Shown: in pieces, positions 53,213 through 64,000 of the stretch
Layout of the letters: the number at the start of each line of letters is the position of its first letter
Numbering within the stretch: the stretch's first letter is position 1
DNA from: Dryomyza anilis
Taxonomy: Eukaryota; Arthropoda; Insecta; Diptera; Dryomyzidae
Length of the DNA stretch: 64,000 nucleotides
Reading direction: 5' to 3'
NCBI GenBank assembly: GCA_951804985.1
Contig: OX638133.1
Span: 31,521,963 to 31,585,962, forward strand
The notes under the pieces: generated by a model
Databases searched by the model: none
What the model was told of the DNA's origin: nothing
The model's input: the letters and a program-made list of their open reading frames with translations, nothing else
Made by a program: the position numbers and the translations under genes

Positions 53213-56200
53213 ATGGGACTCAAAATGTCGGTGCTTAAAACTATTTTGGCGCTACTCAATACAATATTAGCGGTATTCAAAAAAACTATAGTTTTTAAAA
53301 ATATTTTAATCCCATAATATTTTACTTATTGAAAATACAGTTACTTGGTGTTGGTCTCATCGCACTCTCCATATTCGAGTTGAACACCTCGACGCCCGGC
53401 ACTATCGAACACATTACCATCGTCGTGCAGATTTTCATCGGCTCCTTTGTAATACTCACATCGTTTTTGGGCTGCTTTGGCACATGTCGCGCCTCGCTGG
53501 GACTCACATGGACTGTAAATCTATATTTTTGACATTTCTCTGTTATAATTCTTATTTAATTCTTACTTAATTCTGATGTAATTCTGTCTTAAGATTTTGT
53601 TTTAATTTAACTGTTTTAATTCATGTCAAATTCTGTTTAAATCAAATTCGGTTTAAATTCTTCTTTCTACGATTTAATGATGTCTTAATTCCGTTTAAAT
53701 TTTAATTTAATTATGTTTTCATTTTCGTTAAATTCCGATGTAATTCTGTCAAAATTCTGTTTTAGTTTCGATTTAATTCTGTTTTAATTCTATTTAAATT
53801 TCAATTAATTTATTTTAATTTAAATTAAAATTCTGCTAAATTCTGTCTTAACTTTATTTAAAGTCCGATTTAATTCTGTCTTAATTCTGCTTTAGTTCCG
53901 ATCTAATATTCTTTTAATTTCATTTATAATTCTGTCTTAATTCGGTTTATATTTAGATGTAATTCAGCATAAATTTTAAATAAATTCCGATTTGGTTTCT
54001 ATTTTAATTTGGTTTAAGTTTCGATTTATTGCTTTTTTTAAGTCAGCTTTAATTCCGATTGAATTCTGTCTCATTTCTGACTTAATTCTGTTTTCATTTC
54101 AATATGATTTCGCTTTAAATCTATTTCAGCTTCGATTATTTTTTTTTTATTTAAATTTGAATTTCAATATATTCCTCTCTGAATTCTGTTTTAATTTTAG
54201 TTTAATACCTATTTAATTCTGTCTTAGCTCCACCTTTGTTCCGATTTAATACCTTTTAATTTCAGCTTTTTATTTCTGTTTCCGATTTAATTCTGTCTTA
54301 AATATGTTTAATTTACGATTCAGTTTAAATTTTACTTAAAAACCGGTTTTAGTTATATTTTAATTTTGTTTTAGTTCCGATTTAATACTCTTTTAATTTC
54401 GCATTAATTCTTATTTAATTCCGTCTTAATTAAAATTTCTTTTTAAATCTGACTTAATTCTGTTCGGATTTCGATACTGCTTAATTCTGTTTTAGTTCAG
54501 ACTTTTTTTTATATATATATTTTTGTTTCAATTTATTCCTGTCTTTATTCTGTTTAAATTTCGATTTTATAATATTTTTATTTCAGTAAAATTTCGATTC
54601 AATTATATCTTAATTCTGCTTTAGTTCCGATTTAATATTCTTCGTATTTTGTCTGCCTTAATTCTGTTTATTTTTCGATTTAATTCTGTTTAGATTTTCG
54701 GTTTTAGTACGATTTTAATTCGGTTTTAATTCGCATTAATTATTATTTAATTACGTCTTAATTTAAATTTCTGTTTTAATTCTGACTTAATTCTGATCTA
54801 ATTTCGTTTTAATTTTGCTTAAATTCTATTTTCGTTATGACTTAAACCTTTTTTAATTTAGATATTCCTTATATTCAAGTCTTAATTTTGTTAAAATTTC
54901 GATTTGATTATGTTTTAATCATAGTTCAATACCAGATGTGGTTCTGTCTTAATTCTGTTTTATTTACGGTTTAATAATCATTAAATTTCAGCTTTAATTC
55001 CGATTTAATGATATCTTAATTGCGTTTAATTAATTAATCCCTTTTTCATTTTAGTTAAATTCCGTTATAATTCTGTCTTAATTCTGTTTTAGTTCCGATT
55101 TGAATTTAATTTTTAATTCCGATTTACTGCTGTTTTAATTCTATTTCAATAGTACGCCATCTGCATGCTTATCCTGTTGGCCTTCCAGCTGTACATCATC
55201 ATTGTAGCACACTCCACCGATTATGTGCAAAATGCCAGCGAAGAAGTCAATGGACTCTGGCAAAATCAGACATTATATGCGATATCGATTACGGATGTAC
55301 AGGAGACGGTAAGATGTAGAAGATTGAAACAACTTAAAATGTTAAAAAATGACACTATGAATGACAATCGGCTAAAAATACCAACATTTTGGCAGACTCA
55401 AGACAGTTTAGAAACATTTTATTGAAAAATTCTAAACAAACAGATGTGCAATTTTTGTAAAAAGTTAACAATTTTCTCAGTTAATGAGAAGAATGTTTGT
55501 GGAAAAGCGTGCTGCATTTAAAAAATTGATGGGATTAAAAAGCCAGATTCTTGGCATATTTGGGAAAACGGGCACTTCAAATCTTTTTTAAAGAACCTGC
55601 TATACACTTACAAACATATTGGCATTTTGCAGGTCATATATAAATATAAATTCGTAAGAAGCATAGATTATCAAATTGTGTGCAATCTTGAAGGCAGAAT
55701 CGGCATATTTTGGGAACGGGCAGAAAATAGATAGCTTTTGATTCAAACTACGCCTTTGTCTTAAGCCTATCAAACAATTTTCTCTAGGGATATTTTGTTC
55801 GAAGATATTTCTGGCATATTTCTGGCAAACACACAGATAAATGAAAGGTTTTGAAATGTGTATAGCAGTTTATTCAATTATGTGGAATTTGATATCCAGA
55901 TTTCCGGAACATTTTGGGGAAGGACAGAAATATGCAGCATTAATACAAACACCGTCTCTGTCTGATTGGAATCTCTAAAAAAGCCTTTAAAATTCTTCAA
56001 TATTCAATAAAATTCAATTCGATACGTATAAACTTTCATTAATCTGTAAATTTCCTTTCGAAAAAAAAAATATAATCTGTCTTGGTCCTATCAAAAAAGT
56101 TTATTTAACGCTTCGTGCAAAATTTCATCTATGTATGAACCAAATATTCAAAAAAAAAAATCTAGAAACGTTGTATCTGGTTATTATAGTGAATAAACAA

Positions 56201-57994
56201 TCTTTGACAATTTGGCTGGGAGAGTTTCGAAAGATTTGAAGCTGATTATTTTCTGCCAGTTCCCAAAACTTGCCTCGAGAATTTACGGAATAATTTAAAT
56301 GTTTACGTATCGTGTAGAATTTTGTCGAATATTAAAATATTGCAATATTGGAGTTATGCAGAAAAAGGCATTTTATTTGTCTACTTAAATTAAAAAAAAA
56401 ATAAATGTTGTCCAGGTATGTTTAACAATAGAGTTGATTTAGTGTGGTAAAGTATTAATGGAAGTACAATATAAACAACAATATTATCGCAAAACGCTAA
56501 AAAAATTAAAAACTACCAGCAATTTCTAACTTAAATTTTAACTAAAAATCTATTTTTTGAGAATTAGTAAAAATTTTAATTTATTTAAAATCTTTTGTTA
56601 TATATTCTATTAAACCAAACATTTCTATTTTTTTAGTTTGAATGCTGCGGCAAAAATGGCTCACAAGATTACACGCTAAATAATCGTGTCATACCCAAGA
56701 CTTGCTATCGTTTCCAGGAAAAGTCCACTGAAAATCTTTATCTGCAGGGTTGCCTGGAGGCGGTGCAGAAGTATGCTGCCAAAGCTGGTGAAATCGGTTT
56801 GACTATCAAATGGATATTGTTCGGTATTGAGGTAAATAATCATTACAGTTTTAAACTTTAAAGCCTCAGCACTAAATTAAAATCATAACCAAATTTTAAT
56901 TCAAAAACCAGTATTCATCGTATTGATGAATTCATTCATTGAATTAAAATCGTATTTTTTAAATGTTTTTCATTTTCTATATTTATTTTAACATCAAACT
57001 TCAAACAAATATTTGTGTATTCTTATAAGATTTATAATGTTTAATTGCTAATTATTGCTTACTCCATTTCATCATATTAATGAACATTAGTACATCATAT
57101 TGAAGAATTTTAAATATCATAAATCTTATAAGATATAAAGCAAAACAAAAGAAAAAATTTGAAAATTTTGTCATCCCAAAAGTGCGAATCTTTTCGTTTT
57201 TTTGCTATAACTCTTTATTGGTGTAAGATAAAATAGTGATCTAAAGGCATTTATTGTTTTTTTTCAAAGCACCTTTCAATTGGCATCATTATTTAAAAAT
57301 AATTTGCCAAACATTTTTCTTGCATATGATAAAAATTCAAAAAATATTTTAAAATAATCAGAATGATCGATAGTTGCTTTAAAAACAAACAACTAATGCA
57401 TTTACACCACCATTATATCTTATACCAATCAAAAGTTATGGCAAAAAAACGAAATGATTCGCCCTTTTGGCTTGATATAATTTTAAATTTTTCGAATTCG
57501 CCCTTTTGGTTTTGTCTTTTGTGGCTAGAAATATACTTGAGGAAAAACTACATTAAAAAATGTAAAAAAAAAACGCATATGTCAAAAATTACACATTCGC
57601 CCCTTTGGCATGATATTGACGATATATAGACGGAGGGTATGATGATGATGTTAATCAAAGGATAAAAAAAACATCAAACCTGATTCTCTTTAATTTAAAT
57701 GTTACTTACTTTTTTTTTAAAAAGAATTTAAATTTGACTACAAATTACATCCAACCCAGACGTAATGTAGTAAAACGGGCTTCAGATTCCAGATCATCGA
57801 GCCCGATTTAATCTACAGTTACCAAATCGGGAGATGGTAACTGAGTTCTGATTGATGTGTTTAGGAATTTGTACTTATGTTCCTTTAAAGTTTATTTTAA
57901 AATAATTTAAAATTTCCCACAGCTTCTTGCACTCGGTTCTGCGGCACTGCTGGCCATATCCATTCATAACAAACAACGGAGGGAACAATTTTGA
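53213..57994 (+). CDS. Tetraspanin, Tsp42E-type third paralogue (5 exons, 218 aa)
   Basis: Exons: 53213-53272, 53341-53514, 55153-55308, 56637-56831, 57923-57994; all phase 0. Product: MGLKMSVLKTILALLNTILA start, four spans (about 8-30, 46-66, 76-98, 190-208) and the post-TM2 motif GCFGTCRAS. The large loop has CCG at 133-135, Cys153 and Cys169 (four cysteines). Possible N-glycosylation at N105 (NAS), N116 (NQT) and N137 (NGS). Tail KQRREQF. By position after lbm it may be the Tsp42En counterpart, but I could not confirm this from sequence. The first intron is only 68 nt and its donor is GTATTC, lacking the usual +5 G. Introns 2-4 are 1638, 1328 and 1091 nt. No coding break. Role beyond membrane organisation not known. 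Confidence 0.85.
53515..55152 (+). repeat. Degenerate tandem repeat filling intron 2 of third tetraspanin
   Basis: Almost the whole 1638-nt intron is built of diverged units of about 16-20 nt. Typical forms are TTCTGTCTTAATTCTG, TTTTAGTTCCGATTTAAT and TTCCGATTTAATTCTG. The T-rich strand is the sense strand. No coding content. Confidence 0.7.
55309..56636. other. Intron 3 of third tetraspanin
   Basis: 55540-55935 carries four diverged copies of a GGCATATTTTGGGAACGGGCAGA-like segment, 90-140 nt apart. The rest is plain AT-rich intron. Confidence 0.45.
57150..57630. mobile_element. M1-family element M2 in intron 4 of third tetraspanin
   Basis: Shares with M1 the GTGCGAATCTTTTCG, ATAACTCTTTATTGGTGTAAG, AAAGCACCT..CAATTGGCATC blocks and their inverted partners. 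It ends CACATTCGCCCCTTTGGCATGATATTGACGATAT at 57627. The left outer end is missing. Accounts for about half of this 1091-nt intron. Confidence 0.65.
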
Positions 57995-58007
57995 TTGATG
58001 GTGCTCG

Positions 58008-58013
58008 AATAAA
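58008..58013 (+). promoter_or_regulatory. Poly(A) signal of third tetraspanin
   Basis: AATAAA only 14 nt after TGA, so the 3' UTR would be very short if this site is used. Confidence 0.4.
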
Positions 58014-58373
58014 AATATCGCAAACTACCAATTGGATTAACCAACGAAAAGATGCCTATATATATTATGGAAAAAAATTTAAAAAGAAACAAAAATATTT
58101 ATATACATATATTACAGAAGATATACATTTTGTTACTTTATGTTAGGATAATTCTTATACACTATATACCAATTAATAATTATATATATATTTATATTTA
58201 TATATAGTACATACACAAATGTGGTCAAGTATATGCGTCATACAATACAGAATAATGTGTCTTATTTTAATTTAGTAACATGAGCGGAAAATATATAATT
58301 TATAGATGAGAACATTCATATTAGCTAATGTTTTGATTCAAATATACGGTAATATTAAAAACGAAAAAAATAC

Positions 58374-58379
58374 TTTATT
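58374..58379 (-). promoter_or_regulatory. Possible poly(A) signal of minus-strand tetraspanin
   Basis: AATAAA on the minus strand about 196 nt after the TAA stop. Confidence 0.35.
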
Positions 58380-58574
58380 CCGCCCATGTTTAGCATTTAT
58401 ATTAGTGTTTCTTACAGTGTATATTCTATAAATATAAGAAATTATGTGTGATTGTAATTCATGTTTTTCAATGTAACAGAATTTAATGTATTTCGGTGTA
58501 AGTGTAAAAATTAAATAAAAAATGAATGTTTAATGTATTTTTTATAGTTGGTTTTCAAAATACAAATTGTCCTA

Positions 58575-61500
58575 TTAAGCAATGAGAGAACTTCGGGAAC
58601 CAACGTGATTTGCGCAACGTTCTACATAACCACGTACGGGATACGCATCGGATCCGCGACCCATCCGACGTTGATGCAAAAAAATTACGTTAAGTGCAAT
58701 GGTGGTCGCGAATGTCAAAAACTAAAAATTGTAAAAAAAGAAAATTAAAATCCGAAAATATGAAAATATGAAAATATGAAAATATGAAAATGTGAAAATA
58801 TGAAAATATGAAAATATGAAAATATGAAAATATGAAAATATGAAAATATGAAAATATGAAAATATGAAAATATAAAAATATGAAAATATGAAATATTAAA
58901 AACTGAAAATATGAAAATATGAAAATATGAAAATATGAAAATATGAAAATATGAAAATATGAAGATATGAAAATATGAAAATATGAAAGAAAATATGAAA
59001 ATATGAAAACATGAAATGATGAAAAGATGAAAAGATGAAAATATGAAAATATAAAAATATAAAAATATGAAAATATGAAAATATGAAAATATGAAAATAT
59101 GAAAATATGAAACTATGAAACTATGAAAATATGAAAATATTAAAATATGAAAATATGAAAATGTGAAAATATGAAAATATGAAAATATGAAAATATGAAA
59201 ATATGAAAATATGAAAATATGAAAATATGAAAATATGAAAATATGAAAATAAGAAAATATGAAAATATGAAAATATGAAAATATGAATATATGAAAAGAT
59301 GAAAAGATAAAAAAATATGGAAATATGAAAATGTGAAAATATGAAAATATGAAAAAATGAAAATATCAAAATATCAAAATATCAAAATAGTAAAATATCA
59401 AAATATCAAAATATCAAAATATCAGAATATCAAAATATCAAAATATCAAAATATCAAAATATTAAAATATCAAAATATCAAAATATCAAAATATCAAAAT
59501 ATCAAAATATCAAAATATCAAAATATCAAAATATCAAAATATCAAAATATCAAAATATCAAAATATCAAAATATCAAAATATCAAAATATCAAAATATCA
59601 AAATATCAAAATATCACAATATCAAAATATCAAAATATCAAAATATCAAAATATCAAAATATCAAAATATCAAAATATCAAAATATCAAAATATCAAAAT
59701 ATTTAAACATCTAAATATCTAAATATCAAAATATCAAAAAATCAAAATATCAAAATATCAAAATATCAAAATATCAAAATATCAAAATATCAAAATATCA
59801 AAATATCACAATATCAAAATATCAAAATATCAAAATATCAAAATATCAAAATATCAAAATATCAAAATATCAAAATATCAAAATATCAAAATATCAAAAT
59901 ATCAAAATATCAAAATATCAAAATATCAAAATATCAAAATATCAAAATATCAAAATATCAAAATATCAAAATATCAAAATATCAAAATATCAAAATATCA
60001 AAATATCAAAATATCAAAATATCAAAATATCAAAATATCAAAATATCACAATATCAAAATATCAAAATATCAAAATATCAAAATATCAAAATATCAAAAT
60101 ATCAAAATATCAAAATATCAAAATATCACAATATCAAAATATCAAAATATCAAAATATCAAAATATCAAAATATCAAAATATCAAAATATCAAAATATCA
60201 AAATATCAAAATATCAAAATATCAAAATATCAAAATATCAAAATATCAAAATATCAAAATATCAAAATATCAAAATATCAAAATATCAAAATATCAAAAT
60301 ATCAAAATATCAAAATATCAAAATATCAAAATATCAAAATATCAAAATATCAAAATATCAAAATATCAAAATATCAAAATATCAAAATATCAAAATATCA
60401 AAATATTTAAATATCAAAATATCAAAATATCAAAATATCAAAATATCAAAATATCAAAATATAAAAATATCAAAATATCAAAATATCAAAACATCAAAAT
60501 ATCAAAATATCAAAATATCAAAATATCAAAATATCAAAATATCAAAATATCAAAATATCAAAATATCAAAATATCAAAATATCAAAATATCAAAATATCA
60601 AAATATCAAAATATCAAAATATCAAAATATCAAAATATCAAAATATCAAAATATCACAATATCAAAATATCAAAATATCAAAATATCAAAATATCAAAAT
60701 ATCAAAATATCAAAATATCAAAATATCAAAATATCAAAATATCAAAATATCAAAATATCAAAATATCAAAATATCAAAATATCAAAATATCAAAATATCA
60801 AAATATCAAAATATCAAAATATCAAAATATCAAAATATCAAAATATCAAAATATGAAAATATCAAAATATCAAAATATCAAAATATCAAATAATCAAAAT
60901 ATCAAAATATCAAAATATCAAAATATCGAAATATCAAAATATCAAAATATCAAAATATCAAAATATCAAAATATCAAAATATCAAAATATCAAAATATCA
61001 AAATATCAAAATATCAAAATATCAAAATATCAAAATATCAAAATATCAAAATATCAAAATATCAAAATATCAAAATATCAAAACATCAAAATATCAAAAT
61101 ATTAAAATATCGAAATATAAAAATATGTGTTTTAGAAATGAGAATGAAAAACTGATTTCATCTCCTACCTCAGCTCCTATTAATGCCCAATTGAAAAATT
61201 TCACTCTTATAATAGCTTGTTTATACGTGCGTTGTAATGCCTCACGACAGCCCATGACGAATAGTAGCTCCGGCTGCTGATCCTGCTGGTGATAGCAACT
61301 GGACGGTACACCCAAACTCAAATAATTATAATCGCGTGAATTTTCAATAGCACAACACTGATACTGTAATTAAAAATTATATAGATCCAAAATTAAAAAC
61401 CAAAATAAATTTGTTAACCGTTTTTTCAATAGACGCCATAAATTTCGGCTGTGTTGGTAGATTTTGCCATGCACCTTGTACCTGTTGCCAGGCATTATGT

Positions 61501-61926
61501 TCAAAATTGTGCGATTGAAATGTTGAAATTTGAAGATATTGCACAGTCATCAGTATCAACATAAAGCAGACGCACTGAAAAAGAATTACTTCAAAAATAG
61601 AAATGCAATTATACAAAAACTACTTACCACAAAATTGACGCCTATCAGTTGGCCGACGACCCCATAAAAACCAAATAATGTCGTCATACACACAATCGAG
61701 CCCAAGATGACACCCACTATAAAATAGGCATGTTCATCACTTCCAGTTTTGGCCATTTTAAGACCATCCGCACTGAACGATATAAACGCAATTCCAAATA
61801 ACTTTTTTGAAAAATTTAAATACAAAATAAAATTTGAAGTTTATCTTCAATTAAAAATATATTTACCAAACATGCTAAATTGTATAAGAATACAAAACAC
61901 TTAATAGTGGTCACAAAACCGCGCAT
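58575..61926 (-). CDS. Divergent tetraspanin with satellite-filled intron 4 (5 exons, 243 aa)
   Basis: Minus-strand exons in order: 61926-61867, 61801-61628, 61574-61419, 61363-61169, 58721-58575; all phase 0. Start MRGFVTTIKCFVFLYN. Spans about 8-30, 50-72, 76-96 and 196-213. Loop cysteines 133, 134, 153 and 169. Two family marks are lost: CCG reads CCA, and the GC.GA.RES motif after TM2 reads GFYGVVGQL. Introns 1-3 are 65, 53 and 55 nt; intron 4 is 2447 nt and nearly all 8-bp satellite. The last exon is placed by its acceptor (TTTCTTTTTTTACAATTTTTAG) and by the TM4-like FLTFATTIALNVIFLHQRRM, whose RR lines up with the paralogues. The tail then runs about 28 residues longer than theirs. Exons 1-4 are firm, exon 5 likely. 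Drosophila counterpart not identified. Confidence 0.78.
58753..59356. repeat. (AAAATATG)n 8-bp satellite
   Basis: About 75 units of GAAAATAT with scattered variants (ATGTG, GATGAAAAGATG, ATAAAAAT). It lies in intron 4 of the minus-strand tetraspanin, starting 31 nt from exon 5. Directly joined to the AAAATATC array. Confidence 0.95.
59357..61126. repeat. (AAAATATC)n 8-bp satellite
   Basis: About 220 units, very uniform; rare variants such as ATATCACAAT, ATATTTAAAT and ATAATC. Ends 42 nt from the intron 4 donor. Long open frames (KISKYQNI repeats) across it arise because three 8-bp units make eight codons without a stop. Confidence 0.97.
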
Positions 61927-62265
61927 ATTTATTAGTATTAAACTTATAATATTAATTAAAACTTATTTTAATACGCATAAACCAGACGTCAGTCTGAGAT
62001 GTCTATAAATACAACTGAAACTTGGACGAATACCTTTGGAAATAATGTCAAATTTTTTGTTTTCAATTTAATTTGTAGATAATCTGAGTCAGCAGCTTCG
62101 TTCAGATTAATTTAATTGTCTCGATTTCATTTTAAACAATAAATGTGTTGACCTTTGATTTAAAGTCAAAGATATGCTTTAAATATTATGCATTTAAATT
62201 TGTAAATTTTAAAAAATTGATAATAATTTAAAATTTTTTAAAAGCTGAAATTTTAAACTAGTCGT
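61927..62265. other. 5' flank of minus-strand tetraspanin
   Basis: The 339 bp between the ATG and the upstream satellite must hold the proximal promoter. AT-rich, with the initiator-like site listed separately. Confidence 0.4.
62013..62018 (-). promoter_or_regulatory. Candidate initiator of minus-strand tetraspanin
   Basis: TCAGTT on the minus strand (A+1 at 62016) matches the fly Inr and would give a 5' UTR of 89 nt. A downstream element at +28 is not convincing. Confidence 0.25.
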
Positions 62266-63900
62266 CAAAATCAAATAATCAAATAATCAAATAATCAAAT
62301 AATCAAATAATCAAATAATCAAATAATCAAATAATCAAATAATCAAATAATCAAATAATCAAATAATCAAATAATCAAATAATCAAATAATCAAATAATC
62401 AAATAATCAAATAATCAAATAATCAAATAATCAAATAATCAAATAATCAAATAATCAAATAATCAAATAATCAAATAATCAAATAATCAAATAATCAAAT
62501 AATCAAATAATCAAATAATCAAATAATCAAATAATCAAATAATCAAATAATCAAATAATCAAATAATCAAATAATCAAATAATCAAATAATCAAATAATC
62601 AAATAATCAAATAATCAAATAATCAAATAATCAAATAATCAAATAATCAAATAATCAAATAATCAAATAATCAAATAATCAAATAATCAAATAATCAAAT
62701 AATCAAATAATCAAATAATCAAATAATCAAATAATCAAATAATCAAATAATCAAATAATCAAATAATGAAATAATCAAATAATCAAATAATCAAATAATC
62801 AAATAATCAAATAATCAAATAATCAAATAATCAAATAATCAAATAATCAAATAATCAAATAATCACATAATCAAATAATCAAATAATCAAATAATCAAAT
62901 AATCAAATAATCAAATAATCAAATAATCAAATAATCAAATAATCAAATAATCAAATAATCAAATAATCAAATAATCAAATAATCAATTAATCAAATAATC
63001 AAATAATCAAATAATCAAATAATCAAATAATCAAATAATCAAATAATCAAATAATCAAATAATCAAATAATCAAATAATCAAATAATCAAATAATCAAAT
63101 AATCAAATAATCAAATAATCAAATAATCAAATAATCAAATAATCAAATAATCAAATAATCAAATAATCAAATAATCAAATAATCAAATAATCAAATAATC
63201 AAATAATCAAATAATCAAATAATCAAATAATCAAATAATCAAATAATCAAATAATCAAATAATCAAATAATCAAATAATCAAATAATCAAATAATCAAAT
63301 AATCAAATAATCAAATAATCAAATAATCAAATAATCAAATAATCAAATAATCAAATAATCAAATAATCAAATAATCAAATAATCAAATAATCAAATAATC
63401 AAATAATCAAATAATCAAATAATCAAATAATCAAATAATCAAATAATCAAATAATCAAATAATCAAATAATCAAATAATCAAATAATCAAATAATCAAAT
63501 AATCAAATAATCAAATAATCAAATAATCAAATAATCAAATAATCAAATAATCAAATAATCAAATAATCAAATAATCAAATAATCAAATAATCAAATAATC
63601 AAATAATCAAATAATCAAATAATCAAATAATCAAATAATCAAATAATCAAATAATCAAATAATCAAATAATCAAATAATCAAATAATCAAATAATCAAAT
63701 AATCAAACAATCAAATAATCAAATAATCAAATAATCAAATAATCAAATATTCAAATACACAAATAATCAAATAATCAAATAATCAAATAATCAAATAATC
63801 AAATAATCAAATAATCAAATAATCAAATAATCAAATAATCAAATAATTATATAATTAAATAATCAAATAATCAAATGATCATTTGATTAAATAATCAAAT
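62266..63900. repeat. (AAATAATC)n 8-bp satellite
   Basis: About 204 units of AAATAATC, nearly perfect, with rare changes (AATGAAAT near 62767, CACATAATC near 62863, a cluster at 63745-63760 and 63846-63895). Lies 340 bp upstream of the minus-strand tetraspanin start. Unit length and composition match the intronic arrays, but the T sits one place away. Confidence 0.97.
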
Positions 63901-64000
63901 CTTATCTTTAAACAGACTTCATACGTAGTTCATTCAATCCATATTCATATTCAATCCATGTACATTTAATTTTAAAATTGTGATGAGATGTGGCTTTATG

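Larger units (their letters stand above)
57995..58574. other. Convergent 3' flanks of tetraspanins three and four
   Basis: 580 bp between the stop codons of two genes facing each other. AATAAA at 58008-58013 (14 nt after the + stop) serves the plus gene. AATAAA on the minus strand at 58379-58374 could serve the minus gene, so 3' UTRs need not overlap. AT-rich with TATATA runs; no other feature. Confidence 0.5.

Noticed and set aside
58548..58748. Plus-strand 66-codon open frame
   Set aside because: It is the antisense shadow of the minus-strand tetraspanin exon 5, which has a proper acceptor, a TM4 and a matching phase.
59357..61155. Long open frames made of KISKYQNI repeats on both strands
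   Set aside because: They follow from an 8-bp satellite without stop codons; no start context, splice sites or protein character.

Overview
The window is nuclear DNA of a higher (schizophoran) fly. It is AT-rich, its genes are split by phase-0 introns, and it is crowded with insect-type transposons: DD41D (rosa) mariners, DINE-1/INE-1-like and Helitron-like elements, and a tRNA-derived SINE. Nothing bacterial, viral or organellar was seen. I cannot name the species.

Four tetraspanin genes form the real gene content, and they belong to the Tsp42E-type cluster. In order they are a Tsp42El-like gene (4593-12884, +), a late bloomer (lbm)-like gene (24728-32104, +), a third paralogue in the position of Tsp42En (53213-57994, +), and a divergent paralogue on the minus strand (61926 down to 58575). 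All four have five coding exons. The first exon is always 60 nt, all introns are phase 0, exon 4 opens two residues before the CC(G) motif, and the last exon carries TM4 and the tail. The order El - lbm - next paralogue agrees with Drosophila, as I recall it. Spacing is much wider here because of repeats in introns and between genes.

The rest is layered repeats. 1-4.5 kb: a fold-back element (P1) holding a nested TIR element, and a SINE. Tsp42El intron 1 (4.6-11.4 kb): a second fold-back with a rosa fragment in its centre, two MITE families, a SINE and a rosa hairpin derivative. 13.8-16.7 kb: a decayed Tc1-like transposon with subterminal repeat arrays and a nested Helitron-like element. 18.2-24.2 kb: composite TIR elements with nested DINE-1-like and SINE copies. 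lbm intron 1 (24.8-31.3 kb): DINE-1 fragments, a 23-bp-TIR element and two rosa derivatives. 32.7-52.3 kb: two larger rosa copies, a LINE remnant, four Helitron-like elements with 15-bp satellite cores (three hit by SINEs), and a three-layer nest (U containing F containing DINE-1 and Helitron).

From 58.7 kb to the end, three related 8-bp satellites dominate: (AAAATATG)n, (AAAATATC)n and (AAATAATC)n. The first two fill almost all of intron 4 of the minus-strand tetraspanin, hiding its last exon about 2.4 kb from the rest. The third lies just upstream of the same gene.

No new defence, metabolic or secretion system is visible. The most noteworthy signals are the satellite-filled intron and its distant terminal exon, the six-copy SINE family, the Helitron/satellite/SINE nesting, and the rosa family with its deletion series, doubled 5' ends and hairpin derivatives. 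No database search was possible; family names rest on motifs and remembered consensus features.
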